Part shown: piece after piece, positions 60,580 through 64,000 of the stretch | How the letters are laid out: each line of letters begins with the position of its first letter | How positions within the stretch are numbered: the first letter of the stretch is position 1 | NCBI GenBank assembly: GCA_051294375.1 | Contig: CM119268.1 | Location: forward strand, 2,214,232-2,278,231 | DNA from: Paraspadella gotoi | Taxonomy: Eukaryota > Chaetognatha | Length of the DNA stretch: 64,000 bases | Direction: 5' to 3' | Position numbers and translations under genes: made by a program | Notes under the pieces: model-generated | Seen by the model: the letters and a program-made list of their open reading frames with translations, nothing else | The model's database searches: none | Told to the model about the DNA's origin: nothing

Positions 60580-60980
60580 AAAATGAAAAGAAGAAAAAGG
60601 AAAAAAGAAAAAGGAAAAGAAGAAAAAGGAAAAAAGAAAAAGAAAAAAAGAAAANNNNNNNNNNNNNNNNNNNNNNNNNNNNNNNNNNNNNNNNNNNNNN
60701 NNNNNNNNNNNNNNNNNNNNNNNNNNNNNNNNNNNNNNNNNNNNNNNNNNNNNNNNNNNNNNNNNNNNNNNNNNNNNNNNNNNNNNNNNNNNNNNNNNNN
60801 NNNNNNNNNNNNNNNNNNNNNNNNNNNNNNNNNNNNNNNNNNNNNNNNNNNNNNNNNNNNNNNNNNNNNNNNNNNNNNNNNNNNNNNNNNNNNNNNNNNN
60901 NNNNNNNNNNNNNNNNNNNNNNNNNNNNNNNNNNNNNNNAGAAAAAGGAAAAAAGAAAAAGGAAAAAAGAAAAAGGAAAG
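60580..60980. repeat. (GAAAAAGGAAAAA)n purine tract with gap
   Basis: AAGAAAAAGGAAAA units on both sides of N 60655-60939. Confidence 0.93.
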
Positions 60981-61032
60981 GGTGAATTAGAAAGACATAA
61001 ACAAACCGGTTGACGGAGAACGAGAGAGGAGG

Positions 61033-61940
61033 AATGGAGAAATACGTTTAGATTGAGAGGTAGTGACTGAATGAAAGACTGACAAACTGACAGACTGACA
61101 GACTGACTGACTGTAAGAATGAGAGATTGACAGACAGAATGAAAAAAATGAGAGACTAATTAAAAGGGCTGACTGAAAGACTGAGAGATTTAAAAAAATA
61201 TAAAAAATCTGGCCATTTATTTTATGTAGAAAACATCCTGTCATTGGGTTCACTGTTTCCAAAATTACTTTTGTTTCAGAAACATTTAAGTCCTTTTAGA
61301 TAAGAGATCAAATTCCCGAAAAAAAAAGAAAAAGAAAGAAAAAAGAAAATAGAAAAAGAAAGAAAGAGGAAGGAAGAGAAAAGAAAATAGAAAAAGAAAG
61401 AAAAAAAAATAGAAAACGAAAAAAAAAGAAAATAGAAAAAGAAAGAAAAAAGAAAATAGAACAAGAAAGAAAAAGGAAGAAAGAGAAAAATAAAATAGAG
61501 AAAGAAAAAAAAGAAAATAGAAAAAGAAAAAAAAAGAAAAAGAAAGAAAAAAGAAAATAGAAAAAGAAAGAAAAGGGAGGAAGAGAAAAAGAAAATAAAA
61601 AAGAAAGAAAAAAGANNNNNNNNNNNNNNNNNNNNNNNNNGGAGAAATACGTTTTAGATTGAGAGGTAGTGACTGAATGGAAAGACTGACAAAACTGCAG
61701 ACTGACAGACTGACTGACTGTAAGAATGAGAGATTGACAGACAGAATGAAAAAAAAGGAGACTAATTAAAAGGGCTGACTGAAAGACTGAGAGATTTAAA
61801 AAAATAATTAAAAATCTGGCCATTTATTTTATGTAGAAAAACATCCTGTCATTGGGTTCACTGTTTCCCAAAATACTTTTGTTTCAGAAACATTAAGTCC
61901 TTTTAGATAAGAGATCAAATTCCCGAAAAAAAAAGAAAGA
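61033..61940. repeat. Near-duplicate blocks around a 25-base gap
   Basis: 61033-61335 and 61641-61940 are almost the same sequence (GGAGAAATACGTTT, GACTGACTGACTGTAAGAAT, ATTTATTTTATGTAGAAAA, TCATTGGGTTCACTGTTTCC, TCAAATTCCCGAAAAAA). They differ mainly in homopolymer length. Purine-rich GAAAAAGAAAGAA lies between, with N at 61616-61640. Confidence 0.93.
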
Positions 61941-62215
61941 AAAGAAAAAGCGAAAAAAAGAAAAAAAGAAAGAAAGGAAAAGAAATAGAGAAAAGAAAGA
62001 AAAAGAAAGGAAAACGGAAAAAAAAAGAAAGAAAGATAAGAAAAAGGAAAATAACAAGAAAAAGAAGAAGAGATAAATAGGAGAAAGAAGAAAAAGAATA
62101 GAAATGAAAAGAATGAAAGAAGAAAGTAGAAAAGAAGAAAAGGAGAAGAGGAAAAAAAAATAAAATGAAGAAAAAAGAAAAGTGATGGAAAAGAAAGAAA
62201 AACACGAGGAAAGGA
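61925..62215. repeat. A-rich purine tract
   Basis: GAAAAAG/GAAAGA sequence continuing from the second duplicate block. Confidence 0.9.
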
Positions 62216-62295
62216 GAGAATAAGGAAACGTTACGGAGACAAACACATGCGATGTGGAAAGTAAGAAGTCAATACGACATTCTGGGATACGAGGA

Positions 62296-62313
62296 TGAGA
62301 GAGAGAGAAGAGA

Positions 62314-62397
<84 letters not shown>
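62296..62397. repeat. (GA)n microsatellite
   Basis: About 100 bp with one AAG and one GTG interruption. A further interrupted GA region lies at 62530-62625. Confidence 0.96.
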
Positions 62398-62399
<2 letters not shown>

Positions 62400-62555
62400 A
62401 CAAGATCCGGGACCACCGAGCCTAGTATATCTGAATCCAAGACTCATGGTTTTTAATCCAATTAACGCGAACGCGAAAGAGAGGATTAACGTTGCGCGCG
62501 CATGCGTGTGACACTTGCGTGCGCGCGTGTGAATGGAGAGGAAGAAGAGGAGAGG

Positions 62556-62586
<31 letters not shown>

Positions 62587-62735
62587 AGAGGAGGAAGCAG
62601 AAGAGAGAGAGAGAGAGAGAGAGGATGGAAACAGAGAGAGTTAGATAGAGAGCGAGATACCGAAAACGCGGATTAAGTTTACGAGCGACGAACGTTTTCC
62701 GTCCAAACTCGTCGCCGTGGAAAGTCGAGCGGAAG

Positions 62736-62862
62736 GCGGAGGTGGTTGTTGTGGTGGATTTGTTGGTGGTTGTGGTTGATGTGGTGGATTTTCTGGTGGT
62801 TGTGGTTGCTGTAGGGGTTTTGCTAGTTGTTGTGGTGGTTTTGCTGATGGTTGTGGTGCACT
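62736..62862. repeat. About 30 bp GT-rich minisatellite
   Basis: Copies of GGTTGTGGTTGATGTGGTGG followed by ATTTTCTGGT, with variants. (GGC/GCT)n follows at 62962-63016. Confidence 0.85.
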
Positions 62863-63016
62863 TAAATTAGTGTTGTGTCGATTGCATCGGTCGTGGCGGT
62901 GGAGAACGCGCGGTGGTCGATTTGGCTCGCGTGGTTTGTCTATATTGTCGAAGTCTGCGGATTGGCGGCGGCGGCTGCTGCGTCGGCTGCGTCGGCTGCT
63001 GCTGCTGCGGCGGCTT

Positions 63017-63370
63017 ATGGTTCATACGACGGAAGAGATGGAATAAGTGATTAATTTTATCTACAATTTATTTTTATTTCTTTCTTGCTAAATATATTTC
63101 CTTCTCGCTTAAGGCACAAATTTTTTTTGGCGGGAAAATTGGCTCCGTAATAACGTTGAAAATATTTCGCTGTTTAAATAAAAAAATATAAGTTAAGGTG
63201 AGGTTAGGTGTAAAAGTGAAATAACAACGACGACAAATTCCGGAACGAACAATTGACTTTAAAAACTTTGACGAAAATATATATATATCTAAAACAAAAC
63301 TCCGTTATCCTGTGACGCATGAGTTGGTTTTTCTTTTCCCTTTTTCCGGACATAAATAGAAGCCGAACGG
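63017..63370. other. AT-rich low-copy sequence
   Basis: No gene or repeat recognised except short (TA)n near 63280. Confidence 0.6.
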
Positions 63371-63374
63371 CTCT

Positions 63375-63738
63375 TTTTTCCCAAAACGCCCCATTTCAAT
63401 TCCTTTATCCATAGATTAAATTTAAATCTTAATCTATTACCAAACTTATAAATCTAATCCCATACTCTAATCCTTAAGCTTAATCCCAAATACTAACCTA
63501 ATCTTTGATACTATCAATGAAGGAAAAACTCATGCTATATACTAATACTTAATTTTTAACTCTACTTTAAACCCTAAATCTTAGTCCCAAGCCCAAATCG
63601 CTAATTACTAAACTTTATTCCTACACCTTAATCCAAAACTAAATCCATAACCTAATCTTTAACTCTACAATTTATTTAATTTTAAATGTAAAAACCAATT
63701 TTCATTTCGAATTTAGGAGAAATGGCGTTATGGGAAAA
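63375..63738. mobile_element. R4 MITE-like element, copy 4 (best preserved)
   Basis: Left end TTTTCCCAAAACGCCCCATT and right end GAAATGGCGTTATGGGAAAA are imperfect inverted repeats. The interior of about 320 bp is made of degenerate CTTAATCCTAAACCTAA-like words with no ORF. 364 bp in total. Confidence 0.78.
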
Positions 63739-63809
63739 CAAGGCCCACTTCTCTCTTCTTTATCGATTCTTCTTATCAACGGTCAAAGAAAGAGCCTTTT
63801 TTATAAAGG

Positions 63810-63812
<3 letters not shown>

Positions 63813-63875
<63 letters not shown>

Positions 63876-63903
63876 TCTCTGCTCTCTCTCTCTCTTCTCT
63901 CAA
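63813..63903. repeat. (CT)n microsatellite
   Basis: About 80 bp, near-perfect; CT-rich sequence continues to the window end. Confidence 0.95.
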
Positions 63904-64000
63904 ATTGGCTCTTCCCTATTTTCTCAGCCATTCCGCTTTAATCACAAGCGATGGCTCTTATCCCTCTCTCCTCTCTCTCTCTCACTCTCCTCCCCTATCT

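Overview
This is a 64 kb piece of a draft eukaryotic, most likely invertebrate animal, nuclear genome assembly. It has about 26 runs of N, almost no protein-coding sequence, and very dense simple repeats. These are mainly (CT/GA)n, (GAC/GTC)n, long pyrimidine or purine tracts, and minisatellites. The one gene I can model with confidence has short GT-AG introns and belongs to a family present in animals. I cannot place the species from sequence alone. There are no prokaryotic operons, rRNA genes, CRISPR arrays or phage modules.

The confident gene is on the minus strand at about 31.9-33.6 kb. Its three exons join in phase and give a 332-residue, ten-helix drug/metabolite-transporter (EamA, SLC35G-like) protein. 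Its introns hold copies of two interspersed repeat families, and its stop codon lies at the edge of a third. Possible coding fragments at 44.3-45.2 kb lie between gaps and remain unrecognised.

Layout. 0-16 kb: AT-rich low-copy sequence broken by triplet and CT arrays, with two short non-autonomous repeat copies at 7-8.3 kb and others at 12.5 and 14.4 kb. 16.5-19.3 kb and 21.1-23.1 kb: kilobase-scale pyrimidine tracts. 23.3-29.7 kb: a tRNA-like SINE head, MITE-like elements, a gap-broken minisatellite, a large GTC array and a 47-bp-arm foldback. 30.1-34.5 kb: a noisy tandem duplication, the transporter gene and a 361 bp MITE-like element. 37.7-41.2 kb: a 2.3 kb G-rich minisatellite ending in another noisy duplication. 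41-49.8 kb: gaps, minisatellites, coding fragments and an inverted pair of hammerhead-like motifs. 50-64 kb: more minisatellites, inverted microsatellite pairs, a third noisy duplication and a well-preserved MITE-like element.

The strongest new observations are four things. (1) At least four families of short dispersed elements can be defined by comparing copies inside this window. (2) Several near-duplicate blocks next to N runs (four of which are exactly 25 bases) differ mostly by indels, and look like gap-filling artefacts. (3) Hammerhead-like motifs of the kind found in Penelope-like elements occur as an inverted pair. (4) Inverted microsatellite pairs are predicted to form hairpins. I found no convincing multi-gene novel system.
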